NCBI GenBank assembly: GCA_023227835.1
Contig: JALOCI010000012.1
Span: forward strand, 1-64,000
DNA: 64,000 bases
DNA from: Bacteroidales bacterium
GTDB lineage: Bacteria; Bacteroidota; Bacteroidia; Bacteroidales; UBA932
Direction: 5' to 3'
Shown here piece after piece: positions 54,003 through 63,316 of the stretch (the stretch's first letter is position 1; each line of letters begins with the position of its first letter). Position numbers and translations under genes: made by a program. Under the pieces are notes generated by a model that ran no database searches, had not been told where the DNA came from, and saw nothing but the letters and a program-made list of their open reading frames with translations.

Positions 54003-55648
54003 AATTTATCCTGATTAATGTTTGCGTTGAAAAGATTTGTATCTGAATTGTCAAAAACTTTTTCCAGCCCTAACAGATAGCTTTTTTTGTCAATTCCCAT
54101 ATTAAACCCTGTGAGTTTATTGTTTGCCCCTATTACTCTGTGACATGGAATAACTATTGGCAGGGGGTTCATTTTGCAGGCATTACCAACAGCCCTGCTT
54201 GCATCTTTTGTCTCAACGATAGCCGCAATTTCTCCATAAGTTTTAACTTTTCCATACGGAATCTTTGACAACTCTCTCCAGACTCTCTTCTGAAATGCTG
54301 TCCCGGAGAGCTTGACCGGCAAGTCAAACTCTTTTCTCTTTTCTGAAAAGTATTCATCGAGCTGACGTGCTGTTTCATCCAGGATGCTATTGCTCTTTAC
54401 CTTTCCTTTTAATCCCTGATCGTCATCTTCCCGTAAATATCTTATTTCAATCAGATGCTCCTGGTCGGCAATCAGTTTAAATAAGCCCATGGGTGATTTG
54501 TAATAACTGAAAAAACGCGTCTCATCCATAATTGCCTGTAGTTCGTCAATCATCGCTTTTGCAATATTCTTGGATGCATGTGCCTCACCTAACATCTTTC
54601 TAAGCTTCTCATACCTCTTTTTAATCCTTCCCTGTTCCTTTTCAGAGAGAATGCGCTCCAGTTCCCTTGAAATGTTATCCACACTGCAGTCATTCTGCAG
54701 TAGCTCTTTGACTACTGGCTGATTGAATATAAGGTTGGTCAGACTTACATATTTGACCTTTATAAGAATCCGCACTATCGCTGCTGTAATGGCATTAGCC
54801 CTGTAACAAACTACCTGCGGTGTCCCTATAATAGCAGCCTCAAGGCTTGCTGTCCCGGAGCAAAGCGCGGAAGCTTTGGCATGTAACAGCAGGGGATAGG
54901 TCTCTCCATACAGAACCGGGATGTTTGTGCCAGATATGTACCTGTCGTAAACCTCTTTTCCGATAGAGCTTACACCGGCTATTACCAGTTGATATTCAGG
55001 GAATCTCTCCTTAAGCTGAACGAAAATCGGTAAAAGTACTTTTATCTCATTTGTTCTGCTGCCGGCTAGAAGGGCAATTATTGGCCTTTCATCCAACTGG
55101 CACCTCTTTCGGAATGACTCACTGCTCTCTTTCATGCATTTATGATTCGCAATACTCTCTGAAAGAGGATTACCGAAATAAAATGCTTTCATGCCTCTAT
55201 TTTTGTAGAAATCAACCTCGAAAGGAAATATTATAAAGATTCTGTCCACATATTTTTTAAGACTCTTGACACGCCACTCTTTCCATGCCCATACTGTCGG
55301 AGGTATGTAGTAGAAAACCTTTATTGAATTTTTATGTGCAAATTTTGCAATTTTAAAATTAAACCCGGGGTAATCTATAAGTATTACAACATCAGGTTTG
55401 TATTCAAGAATGTCTTTCTTGCAGAAATCAAGGTTTTTGGCGATTTGCCCAAGTTTTGAAATCACCTCGACTATTCCCATCACTGCCGTATCCTTATAGT
55501 GCTTCACTAAAGTCCCGCCCGAGGATGACATCAGATCACCTCCCCAGAATCGGATATCTGCACCTGGGTCTTCCTCCAGGAGAGCTTTCATCAGATTTGA
55601 GCCGTGAAGATCTCCGGATGCTTCACCGGCAATGATGTAATATTTCAT
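53999..55648 (-). CDS. lpxB: lipid-A-disaccharide synthase fused to O6-alkylguanine-DNA alkyltransferase
   Basis: One 549-residue frame holds two unrelated enzymes. Residues 1-373 are LpxB (YYIIAGEASGDLHGSNLM, IPPTVWAWKEWR, LAGSRTNEIK, CSGTASLEAA), the glycosyltransferase of lipid A disaccharide formation. Residues 374-549 are an Ogt/MGMT-type DNA-repair methyltransferase with FQKRVWRELSKIPYG, YGEIAA, PIVIPCHRVIG (acceptor Cys502) and a normal-length C-terminus. The join is at Met374 (nucleotide 54529), where a stand-alone ogt gene could have begun; no stop codon lies between. The frame overlaps surE and dapF by 4 nt each. A separately translated Ogt from the internal ATG is possible. Confidence 0.9.
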   Translation of the reverse strand: MKYYIIAGEASGDLHGSNLMKALLEEDPGADIRFWGGDLMSSSGGTLVKHYKDTAVMGIVEVISKLGQIAKNLDFCKKDILEYKPDVVILIDYPGFNFKIAKFAHKNSIKVFYYIPPTVWAWKEWRVKSLKKYVDRIFIIFPFEVDFYKNRGMKAFYFGNPLSESIANHKCMKESSESFRKRCQLDERPIIALLAGSRTNEIKVLLPIFVQLKERFPEYQLVIAGVSSIGKEVYDRYISGTNIPVLYGETYPLLLHAKASALCSGTASLEAAIIGTPQVVCYRANAITAAIVRILIKVKYVSLTNLIFNQPVVKELLQNDCSVDNISRELERILSEKEQGRIKKRYEKLRKMLGEAHASKNIAKAMIDELQAIMDETRFFSYYKSPMGLFKLIADQEHLIEIRYLREDDDQGLKGKVKSNSILDETARQLDEYFSEKRKEFDLPVKLSGTAFQKRVWRELSKIPYGKVKTYGEIAAIVETKDASRAVGNACKMNPLPIVIPCHRVIGANNKLTGFNMGIDKKSYLLGLEKVFDNSDTNLFNANINQDKL

Positions 55649-56412
55649 AATTTCCAGATTGATTCAAGCCTTCTGACCTCCTCGTAATCTGTATTGTCAA
55701 TCTTGTGTGCGACAATACTTATGAATCCTTTGTCTATTATATTGTTGTCAGATTTTTCGTTGTCAGGTTCAAGATTGTAAAATTCCCCCGTCATCCAATA
55801 GTATTTAAATCCATAAGGATCTTCCCTTTGTTCAAACTCTTTAATCCATTGTCCTTTTCCCTGCTGAGCGAATTTGATCCCCTTGATTTCATCCGGCTTC
55901 AGATCTGGGAAATTTATGTTAAGATAGACATTCGGACTTACCGGATTTTGTAAAAAATTGTCTATAATGACTTTGCCGTAATGTAAAACTCCTGAGAAAT
56001 CTGCGTCAGGCTTATGAGAGCATAGGGAAAGCCCTATAGAAGGGATTCCGTATATTGTTCCTTCAATTGCTGCTCCTAAAGTTCCTGAATATAAAGATGC
56101 TACAGATGCATTCGAGCCATGGTTTATTCCTGAAACGAGTAAGTCGGGAATCACATTTTTAAAAATCTGATTCATCGCCATTTTAACACAATCAGCAGGT
56201 GTACCGGAACATGCGTAAACTTTCAATCCGTCATCACTTCGCAACTCGGTCAATCTTAGTGGTTTGCCTATGGTTAAAGCAGCTGACATTCCTGATTGAG
56301 CTTCGAAAGGTGCTACAACTGTTATCTCTCCGTATGGACGCATCATCTCAATCAGCTGTGATATCCCTTTTGATTTCACTCCGTCGTCGTTAGTAATCAG
56401 AATCTTCCTCAT
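55645..56412 (-). CDS. surE: 5'-nucleotidase / survival protein SurE
   Basis: SurE is a metal-dependent nucleoside monophosphate phosphatase. The 255-residue protein starts with the metal motif ILITNDDGV and has the family segments APFEAQSGM, YACSGTPADCVKMAMN, LLVSGINHGSN and YSGTLGAAIEG. It is the first gene of the long minus-strand operon and is divergent from gap. Confidence 0.95.
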   Translation of the reverse strand: MRKILITNDDGVKSKGISQLIEMMRPYGEITVVAPFEAQSGMSAALTIGKPLRLTELRSDDGLKVYACSGTPADCVKMAMNQIFKNVIPDLLVSGINHGSNASVASLYSGTLGAAIEGTIYGIPSIGLSLCSHKPDADFSGVLHYGKVIIDNFLQNPVSPNVYLNINFPDLKPDEIKGIKFAQQGKGQWIKEFEQREDPYGFKYYWMTGEFYNLEPDNEKSDNNIIDKGFISIVAHKIDNTDYEEVRRLESIWKL

Positions 56413-56448
56413 ATTGTGTGTTATTCAACAATTTAAAAATCAAGAATG

Positions 56449-56456
56449 CAAAAATA
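56449..56456 (-). promoter_or_regulatory. -7 promoter motif of the surE operon
   Basis: On the minus strand the sequence is TATTTTTG (TAnnTTTG), 36 nt before the surE ATG. It should drive the seven genes down to ubiD-like. Confidence 0.55.
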
Positions 56457-56466
56457 GTAATTTTGA

Positions 56467-57543
<1,077 letters not shown>

Positions 57544-57567
57544 ATTTTTCCCGGTAAAATATCTGTT

Positions 57568-57601
57568 AACCTTCCGGATTATTTCCGGAAGGTTATCTTT
57601 T
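57568..57601 (+). terminator. rho-independent terminator of gap
   Basis: A perfect 11-bp stem (AACCTTCCGGA / TCCGGAAGGTT, 5-nt loop) is followed by a run of T, 24 nt after the stop codon. Confidence 0.92.
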
Positions 57602-57615
57602 TTTAAACCTTTCTT

Positions 57616-57623
57616 TATATTTG
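57616..57623 (+). promoter_or_regulatory. -7 promoter motif of the sensor-like/trkH operon
   Basis: TATATTTG, 18 nt before the ATG at 57641, immediately downstream of the gap terminator. Confidence 0.6.
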
Positions 57624-57640
57624 CATATAAAACTTAAATT

Positions 57641-58423
57641 ATGGGAATCCGTAGAAAAATTTCTCTCGGCTTTGTGATTATCGGAGTAATCTTGTTTATC
57701 TCCAGTGTCATATCTGTCTTTGAGTTCAGCAGGATGAGGCATTCCGTAACAAGCCTCATGAAGGATAACATAAATAGTATAAACACTTCAAGACTGCTTC
57801 TGGAACTTACCGATGAGTATAATTTTGAATTGTTAAGCCGTGTTATAAAGGATTCAACGGCCAGCAGTGCCGATATAATATTTGATGACAGGTTTGACAA
57901 CTATATCGGGACTATCAAAAAAAGCTTTACATCCGAAGAAGAGGTTGCCGTGGCCGATTCCCTTTCTAATGCATATTCTGACTATATTGCTGTAATAAAT
58001 AAAACACCTGACATTATGGTGCAGGATGTGGCGGCAAGAATTGACTGGTATCAGAAGGAGCTCAGGCCGGTATATTATAATCTGAAAAAATATAAAAAAC
58101 AGTTGGGTTTGCTTACCCAGGCAGCTCTTGCAAATAATACCAGAGAGTTGCAGGAGGGTTATTACAGAAGTATTATGCCGGGTATAATTGCAGTAGGGGC
58201 CGGGGTATTACTGGTAATATTATTCAATTATTTTCTTAATTTATATTTTATATCTCCTATAATACTTATTTCCAGGGGCATTAAAAACTTCAGAGAGTAT
58301 AGGAAGAGTTATAACGTGCAGTTTGATAACGATGATGAACTTCAGGATTTGAATACAGAGGTTAAAAGTATCATAGACGAAAACAAAAACCTTAAGAAGG
58401 CTAAACAACAACATGAATTATAG
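57641..58423 (+). CDS. membrane sensor-like protein (four-helix-bundle plus HAMP-like), no output domain
   Basis: The 260-residue protein has an N-terminal membrane helix (ISLGFVIIGVILFISSVISV), a helical extracytoplasmic stretch of about 150 residues of MCP four-helix-bundle type, and a second helix (IIAVGAGVLLVILFNYFLNLYF). A HAMP-like linker (ISPIILISRGIKNFREYRK) leads to a short coiled coil ending in KKAKQQHEL. There is no kinase, methyl-accepting or cyclase domain. Its stop overlaps trkH by 11 nt. The arrangement suggests a dedicated sensor or partner for potassium transport, but that is inference. Confidence 0.78.
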   Translation: MGIRRKISLGFVIIGVILFISSVISVFEFSRMRHSVTSLMKDNINSINTSRLLLELTDEYNFELLSRVIKDSTASSADIIFDDRFDNYIGTIKKSFTSEEEVAVADSLSNAYSDYIAVINKTPDIMVQDVAARIDWYQKELRPVYYNLKKYKKQLGLLTQAALANNTRELQEGYYRSIMPGIIAVGAGVLLVILFNYFLNLYFISPIILISRGIKNFREYRKSYNVQFDNDDELQDLNTEVKSIIDENKNLKKAKQQHEL

Positions 58424-59858
58424 CATAGTAAGCAGGTATATCGGGATGGCTCTCTTCCTGAATGCCGTCTTTATGTTGATATCAGCAATGGTTTCAGCGA
58501 TGAACGGTTATGATGCCTCTTTTTCACCATTGATGATGAGTGCTATCATTACTTTTGTTTGCGGTGCTTTTCCTCTGATTTTTGTCAGCAGCAAGTATGA
58601 AATCAACATAAAAGAGGGTTTTGTAATTGTTGTCTTTGCCTGGATCTTTTCATGTATTTTCGGCATGCTTCCATATATACTTTACGGAGGAGAGTTTTCT
58701 ATTGTTAATGCTTGGTTTGAAAGTGTCTCGGGCTATACAACCACAGGAGCAACTATTCTTAATAATGTAGAGGGGATTCCAAAAGGCTTGCATTTCTGGC
58801 GAGCATCCACACACTGGCTTGGAGGAGTTGGGGTTGTGTTGTTTATGTTGCTGATTCTTCCTACTGTCGGGTCTTTCAGGATGAAAATAAGCAAGATGGA
58901 AATCTCCGATCTTTCGAAAGAAAATTTCAGATATAAGGCACGTCAGACTATTGCTATAATTACGACAGTCTATGTCGGACTTACTTTTTTAGAGACCATT
59001 TTACTTATGTTTGCCGGAATGTCTCTGTACGAGGCCGTAATTCACTCATTCAGCACTATTGCAACCGGCGGGTTCAGTACAAGAAACTTATCTGTAAAAG
59101 CATTTGATTCTTTCTATATTGAGCTGATAATAATGGTATTTATGCTTTTGTCCGGCCTGCATTTCGGATTGCTTTTCAGCGCTGTGTCGGGACGTTCAAA
59201 ACAGTTGTTCAAATCTCCTATTGTACGACTATATCTCGGATTGATATTACTGGGCGGATTTATTGTAAGCCTGAATCTTTATTTCACAGGTGTATATCAA
59301 GAGTTGTCAACATGTTTAAGACACGGATATTTCCAGGTGATTTCATGTGGTACGGCAACCGGATTTGCGTCTGAAGACTCATCTGTCTGGCCAGGATTCT
59401 CAATTTTGGTTATAACCTATTTTACCCTCTCTTGTGCTTGCTCGGGATCGACTACCGGAGGAATAAAAATTGACAGAATCTGGATCTTCTTCAGATCTGT
59501 TAAGGCCCAGATTGTAAGACAACTGCACCCTAATGCGATTGTTTCGATTAAAGTGGGAAATAATGCCCTTGAGCCTGATATTGTGCATTCTGTGAATTTA
59601 TTTATAGCGCTTTATTTATTTATTGTAATGGTCGTGGCGATGTTGCTTACGCTAATGGGGGTCGGATTGACTGAAGCCATTTCAGGGTCAATTGCAAATA
59701 TGGCAAATTGCGGTCCCGGTTTTGGTGCGGTAGGGTCATTGGGAAATTACTCATCAATACCGGAAATGGGTAAATTTCTGCTAGGTGTAGAGATGTTGCT
59801 TGGCCGTCTTGAGATATATCCGCTTATTCTTGTTTTGTCCGTAAACAGATGGAGGTAG
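58413..59858 (+). CDS. trkH: TrkH-type potassium uptake channel
   Basis: The 481-residue membrane protein has four repeats of the K+-filter type (FESVSGYTTTGAT, FSTIATGGFST, SCGTATGFASED and ANMANCGPGFGAVG). SGSTTGGIKIDR is a further family segment. TrkH needs a cytoplasmic TrkA-like RCK protein, which is not present in this window. The upstream sensor-like gene overlaps by 11 nt, and the helicase gene starts 9 nt downstream. Confidence 0.94.
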   Translation: MNYSIVSRYIGMALFLNAVFMLISAMVSAMNGYDASFSPLMMSAIITFVCGAFPLIFVSSKYEINIKEGFVIVVFAWIFSCIFGMLPYILYGGEFSIVNAWFESVSGYTTTGATILNNVEGIPKGLHFWRASTHWLGGVGVVLFMLLILPTVGSFRMKISKMEISDLSKENFRYKARQTIAIITTVYVGLTFLETILLMFAGMSLYEAVIHSFSTIATGGFSTRNLSVKAFDSFYIELIIMVFMLLSGLHFGLLFSAVSGRSKQLFKSPIVRLYLGLILLGGFIVSLNLYFTGVYQELSTCLRHGYFQVISCGTATGFASEDSSVWPGFSILVITYFTLSCACSGSTTGGIKIDRIWIFFRSVKAQIVRQLHPNAIVSIKVGNNALEPDIVHSVNLFIALYLFIVMVVAMLLTLMGVGLTEAISGSIANMANCGPGFGAVGSLGNYSSIPEMGKFLLGVEMLLGRLEIYPLILVLSVNRWR

Positions 59859-59867
59859 ATTGAGGTA

Positions 59868-61283
59868 ATGGCTGTTGATGTTTTCTTGTATGAACGGATG
59901 GTTTCCCATCTAGGATTTGAAGCTACTCCATGCCAGGATTCTCTGTTTCATCAGCTCTCAAAGTTTGTCAGCGGATTAGACGATAACAAGCTTATGGTCA
60001 TTAATGGCTATGCAGGCACAGGCAAAACGTCGGCCATATCTGCCCTTGTATCTACTCTAAGTGATTTCGGCCAATCATACATACTGATGGCTCCCACAGG
60101 CCGTGCTGCCAAAGTGCTTTCTGGTTATACAAATGCCAAAGCTCTAACTATTCACAAGCAAATCTACAGACAAAAAACATTAACTGAAGGATTTGGCCAA
60201 TTTGTGCTTAATGTGAACCAGGCGGAGAACACAATGTTCATAGTGGATGAAGCATCTCTGATCTCTACAGGGAATAGTGACTTATCTTTATTTGGTTCGG
60301 GTAATCTTCTGGATGATCTTATAAAGTATGTCTTTTCCAAAAAAGGTAACAAACTTATTGTAATCGGAGATTCTGCTCAATTACCCCCCGTTGGTATGGA
60401 TATATCAAAAGCATTGGATCCTGATTATTTAACTATTTGGGGAGGAGTTACCTATGCTCGTCTGACAAATGTGGTTAGACAGGCTCAGTTGTCAGGAATA
60501 CTTCATAATGCAACAATAATAAGAAAAATGATAGAGGAGGGAGAGGCTGGTTTCCCGAAAATTGATCTGGAAGGATTTGAGGATGTTGAGAGTATAACGG
60601 GATCTGATCTTATTGAGAGGCTGGGGGAGAGTTATGATAAAGCCGGAATGGACGAGACTTTGGTTCTTTGTCGTTCAAATAAGAGAGCAAATCTTTACAA
60701 TAAAGGAATAAGGTCTGCTATACTTTATAGGGAGGAGAGGCTGAATAAGGGTGATAAAGTGATGGTTGTCAAGAATTGTTACCAATTTCTGGAGAAGGTT
60801 GAGGAACTGGATTTCATTGCAAACGGAGATGTCGCGGAGTTACTAAATATAACCCACTATGAGGAACGGTATGGTCTCAACTTTGCCGATGCCACACTTC
60901 GTTTCCCGGATTACCAGGATGTCGAGATCAAGGCTAAAATAATATTGGATACACTTGAAAGTGAGACTGCCTCCCTCACTTCTGAACAACAGAAGAGACT
61001 CTTCGATGAGGTCTATGCCGATTATTCGAATTACAGGACAAAGCGTAAAAGACTTTCAGCTGTCAGAGAGGATAGATATTTCAATGCTTTGCAAATAAAA
61101 TTTGCCGCGGCTGTAACTTGTCATAAATCTCAGGGAGGTCAGTGGAAGCGTGTCTTTATCGACAATCCTTTCTGGAAAGAGGAGCTTACTGTAGATGACC
61201 TTAAATGGCTTTACACAGCTTTCACCAGGGGTGTTGAACATGTTTTTTTGGTGAATTTTAACAAGAAATTTTTTAAACAATGA
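59868..61283 (+). CDS. RecD-like ATP-dependent DNA helicase (SF1)
   Basis: The 471-residue protein has the P-loop GYAGTGKTS (residues 47-55), MAPTGRAAKVLSG (Ia), FIVDEASLI (II) and GDSAQLPPVG (III). A UvrD_C_2-like end has TCHKSQGGQWKRV and YTAFTRGVEHVFLVN (motif VI). This is the short RecD2/AAA helicase type with neither the long N-terminal domain of RecD2 nor a nuclease. It could act in DNA repair or recombination. It ends overlapping the S9 peptidase start by 4 nt. Confidence 0.9.
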   Translation: MAVDVFLYERMVSHLGFEATPCQDSLFHQLSKFVSGLDDNKLMVINGYAGTGKTSAISALVSTLSDFGQSYILMAPTGRAAKVLSGYTNAKALTIHKQIYRQKTLTEGFGQFVLNVNQAENTMFIVDEASLISTGNSDLSLFGSGNLLDDLIKYVFSKKGNKLIVIGDSAQLPPVGMDISKALDPDYLTIWGGVTYARLTNVVRQAQLSGILHNATIIRKMIEEGEAGFPKIDLEGFEDVESITGSDLIERLGESYDKAGMDETLVLCRSNKRANLYNKGIRSAILYREERLNKGDKVMVVKNCYQFLEKVEELDFIANGDVAELLNITHYEERYGLNFADATLRFPDYQDVEIKAKIILDTLESETASLTSEQQKRLFDEVYADYSNYRTKRKRLSAVREDRYFNALQIKFAAAVTCHKSQGGQWKRVFIDNPFWKEELTVDDLKWLYTAFTRGVEHVFLVNFNKKFFKQ

Positions 61284-63316
61284 ATATGCATACTTTGAAT
61301 GAATTAAGAAAAATATTTCTTTTCGTCTCTTTTATGATTGTTGTCCATGTCGTTTCAGGACAGGCTGTCAAGAATATTGCAAGGCCGGTTCAGTGGAAGG
61401 ATAATAATACTTTGGAACTCATAGGAATGAGCAATATGAGGAAGGTAACTTATGAGTATGATTCAAAATCGGGAACACTCAGAGAGCTGCAGAAAAAAGA
61501 GTCGGCAACAATAGATATATCCGCACTTATTTCAAAGGATTGCAAGAATATAACCTTTTCTCCTGACAGTAATATACTGGCCTATACCAGGAATAATGAC
61601 CTTTATACAATGGTTCTGAAGACCGGTCTTGAAACAAGACATACATTCGACGGCTCTTCGGTAATTCTTAATGGCAGGGCTTCATGGGTCTATTTCGAGG
61701 AGATATTTGGTCGTCCAAGTCAATACAGGGCATTCTGGTGGTCACCTGACAGCAGGAAACTGGCCTTTTATAGATTTGACGATTCAAAAGTGCCGATGTT
61801 CCCCATATACAATGCTGCCGGCCAGCACGGTTCAATAATAGAGACTCGTTATCCTAAAGCAGGCGATCATAATCCAGATGTGACAGTAGGAATTGTGGAT
61901 ATAGCTTCGGGACAGATTGTCTGGGCTGATTTTGATAAGAATGCAGACCAATATTTTGGTCTCCCCTTATGGACTCCGGATTCTGAAGCTCTGCTCGTTC
62001 AATGGATGAACAGAGACCAGAATGATTTTCGCTTGTATTCAGTATCTACATCCCAAGGGATGAAGAGAGAGATTTATAAAGAGATTCAATCAACATGGAT
62101 TGATTGGATAGAGGAGTACCGTTCTGGGAAGGAGGGGCTCTATTTTGTCCGGGATTTTGATCTTTGGGAGCAGATTTATTACCTTGATTACAAAGGGGAA
62201 AACTTGATAAAGCTGACTGATAGAAACTTCTGGGGAACCAAACTGATTGATCTTGATGAAACCTCATCTGCATTGTATTTCCTTTCGAGAGGAGAGACTT
62301 CTGTGAGAAATGATGTTTATGTTGTTAACTGGAAGAAAAAGCACTATAAATCAACAGTGGAAAAAATTTCATCCGGAGATTTCAATTATACAGCCGTCTC
62401 TTTTTCTCCCGATAAAAGTAGGTTCTCTGCTATTATATCAAATTTAAAGACTCCGCCTTCATCTGTAATTGTTTCCGGTGGGAAGATTAGTATTATAGAA
62501 AGCAGCAAGGGATCCGATTCTCTGTTCAAAGCCCTGCCTGAGTTTGATATGACTTATATTACAACTCCGGACGGATTCAGGCTGCCAGCATCGGTGATAT
62601 GGCCTGTCAATATGGACAGAAATAAAAGATATCCGGTGCTTTTTTATGTGTATGGAGGGCCTAATGCCGGTAGCGTGATGGATACATGGAAGACTCCGGT
62701 GGGTAATGTGATGAAACTTGCTCGTGAGGGTGTTATCCAGGTTACGATAGACCACCGGGCATCCGGACATTGCGGCAAGAAAGGAATAAATTATGTTTAC
62801 AGAGATCTGGGGAACTACGAAATTCAGGATTATGTTCTTTGGGCTAAATTTTTAAAGGCTTTGCCTTTCGTGGATGGTAACAGGTTTGGAATCACTGGGT
62901 TCAGTTATGGGGGGACAATAACACTACTTGCTCTGACAGACGGAGCCGGATACTTTCAGTACGGTTTCGCAGGAGGAGGAGTATATGACTGGATGTTGTA
63001 TGATTCACATTATACTGAAAGATTCATGGATACTCCGTCCGAAAATCCCGAGGGTTATAAGCGGGCATCTGTCTTAGGTAAGGTTGCCAAATACAGAGAC
63101 AATGACGGCTCTCTTTTATACTTATCTCACGGCACGGGTGATGATAATGTTCACATGCAGAATACTATCCAGCTTATTGATGCATTACAGAAAGAAGGCA
63201 AACATTTTGAACTGATGTTATATCCCGGAGGAATGCATGGTTACCGGGGATATCAGAATGATCATTCCGACAACGAAGAGATGAGGTTTTGGCGGAAAAC
63301 TCTTCTGAAACTATAG
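61280..63316 (+). CDS. S9 prolyl oligopeptidase family peptidase (DPP-IV type)
   Basis: The 678-residue protein has a signal peptide (IFLFVSFMIVVHVVSGQ), an N-terminal beta-propeller region (DPPIV_N; SWVYFEEIFGRPSQYRAFWW is the family Glu-Glu site) and a C-terminal hydrolase. The triad is Ser542 in GFSYGG, Asp621/622 in GTGDDNVH and His653 in GGMHGY. DPP-IV enzymes remove Xaa-Pro dipeptides. It overlaps the helicase by 4 nt and its stop overlaps the yicC end by 6 nt. It would supply dipeptides from exported protein digestion. Confidence 0.94.
   Translation: MNMHTLNELRKIFLFVSFMIVVHVVSGQAVKNIARPVQWKDNNTLELIGMSNMRKVTYEYDSKSGTLRELQKKESATIDISALISKDCKNITFSPDSNILAYTRNNDLYTMVLKTGLETRHTFDGSSVILNGRASWVYFEEIFGRPSQYRAFWWSPDSRKLAFYRFDDSKVPMFPIYNAAGQHGSIIETRYPKAGDHNPDVTVGIVDIASGQIVWADFDKNADQYFGLPLWTPDSEALLVQWMNRDQNDFRLYSVSTSQGMKREIYKEIQSTWIDWIEEYRSGKEGLYFVRDFDLWEQIYYLDYKGENLIKLTDRNFWGTKLIDLDETSSALYFLSRGETSVRNDVYVVNWKKKHYKSTVEKISSGDFNYTAVSFSPDKSRFSAIISNLKTPPSSVIVSGGKISIIESSKGSDSLFKALPEFDMTYITTPDGFRLPASVIWPVNMDRNKRYPVLFYVYGGPNAGSVMDTWKTPVGNVMKLAREGVIQVTIDHRASGHCGKKGINYVYRDLGNYEIQDYVLWAKFLKALPFVDGNRFGITGFSYGGTITLLALTDGAGYFQYGFAGGGVYDWMLYDSHYTERFMDTPSENPEGYKRASVLGKVAKYRDNDGSLLYLSHGTGDDNVHMQNTIQLIDALQKEGKHFELMLYPGGMHGYRGYQNDHSDNEEMRFWRKTLLKL

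Noticed and set aside
53999..55648. Two separate genes lpxB and ogt wrongly joined
   Set aside because: There is no stop codon in frame across the join in the sequence given; the internal Met at 54529 keeps a separate Ogt product possible but does not split the frame.
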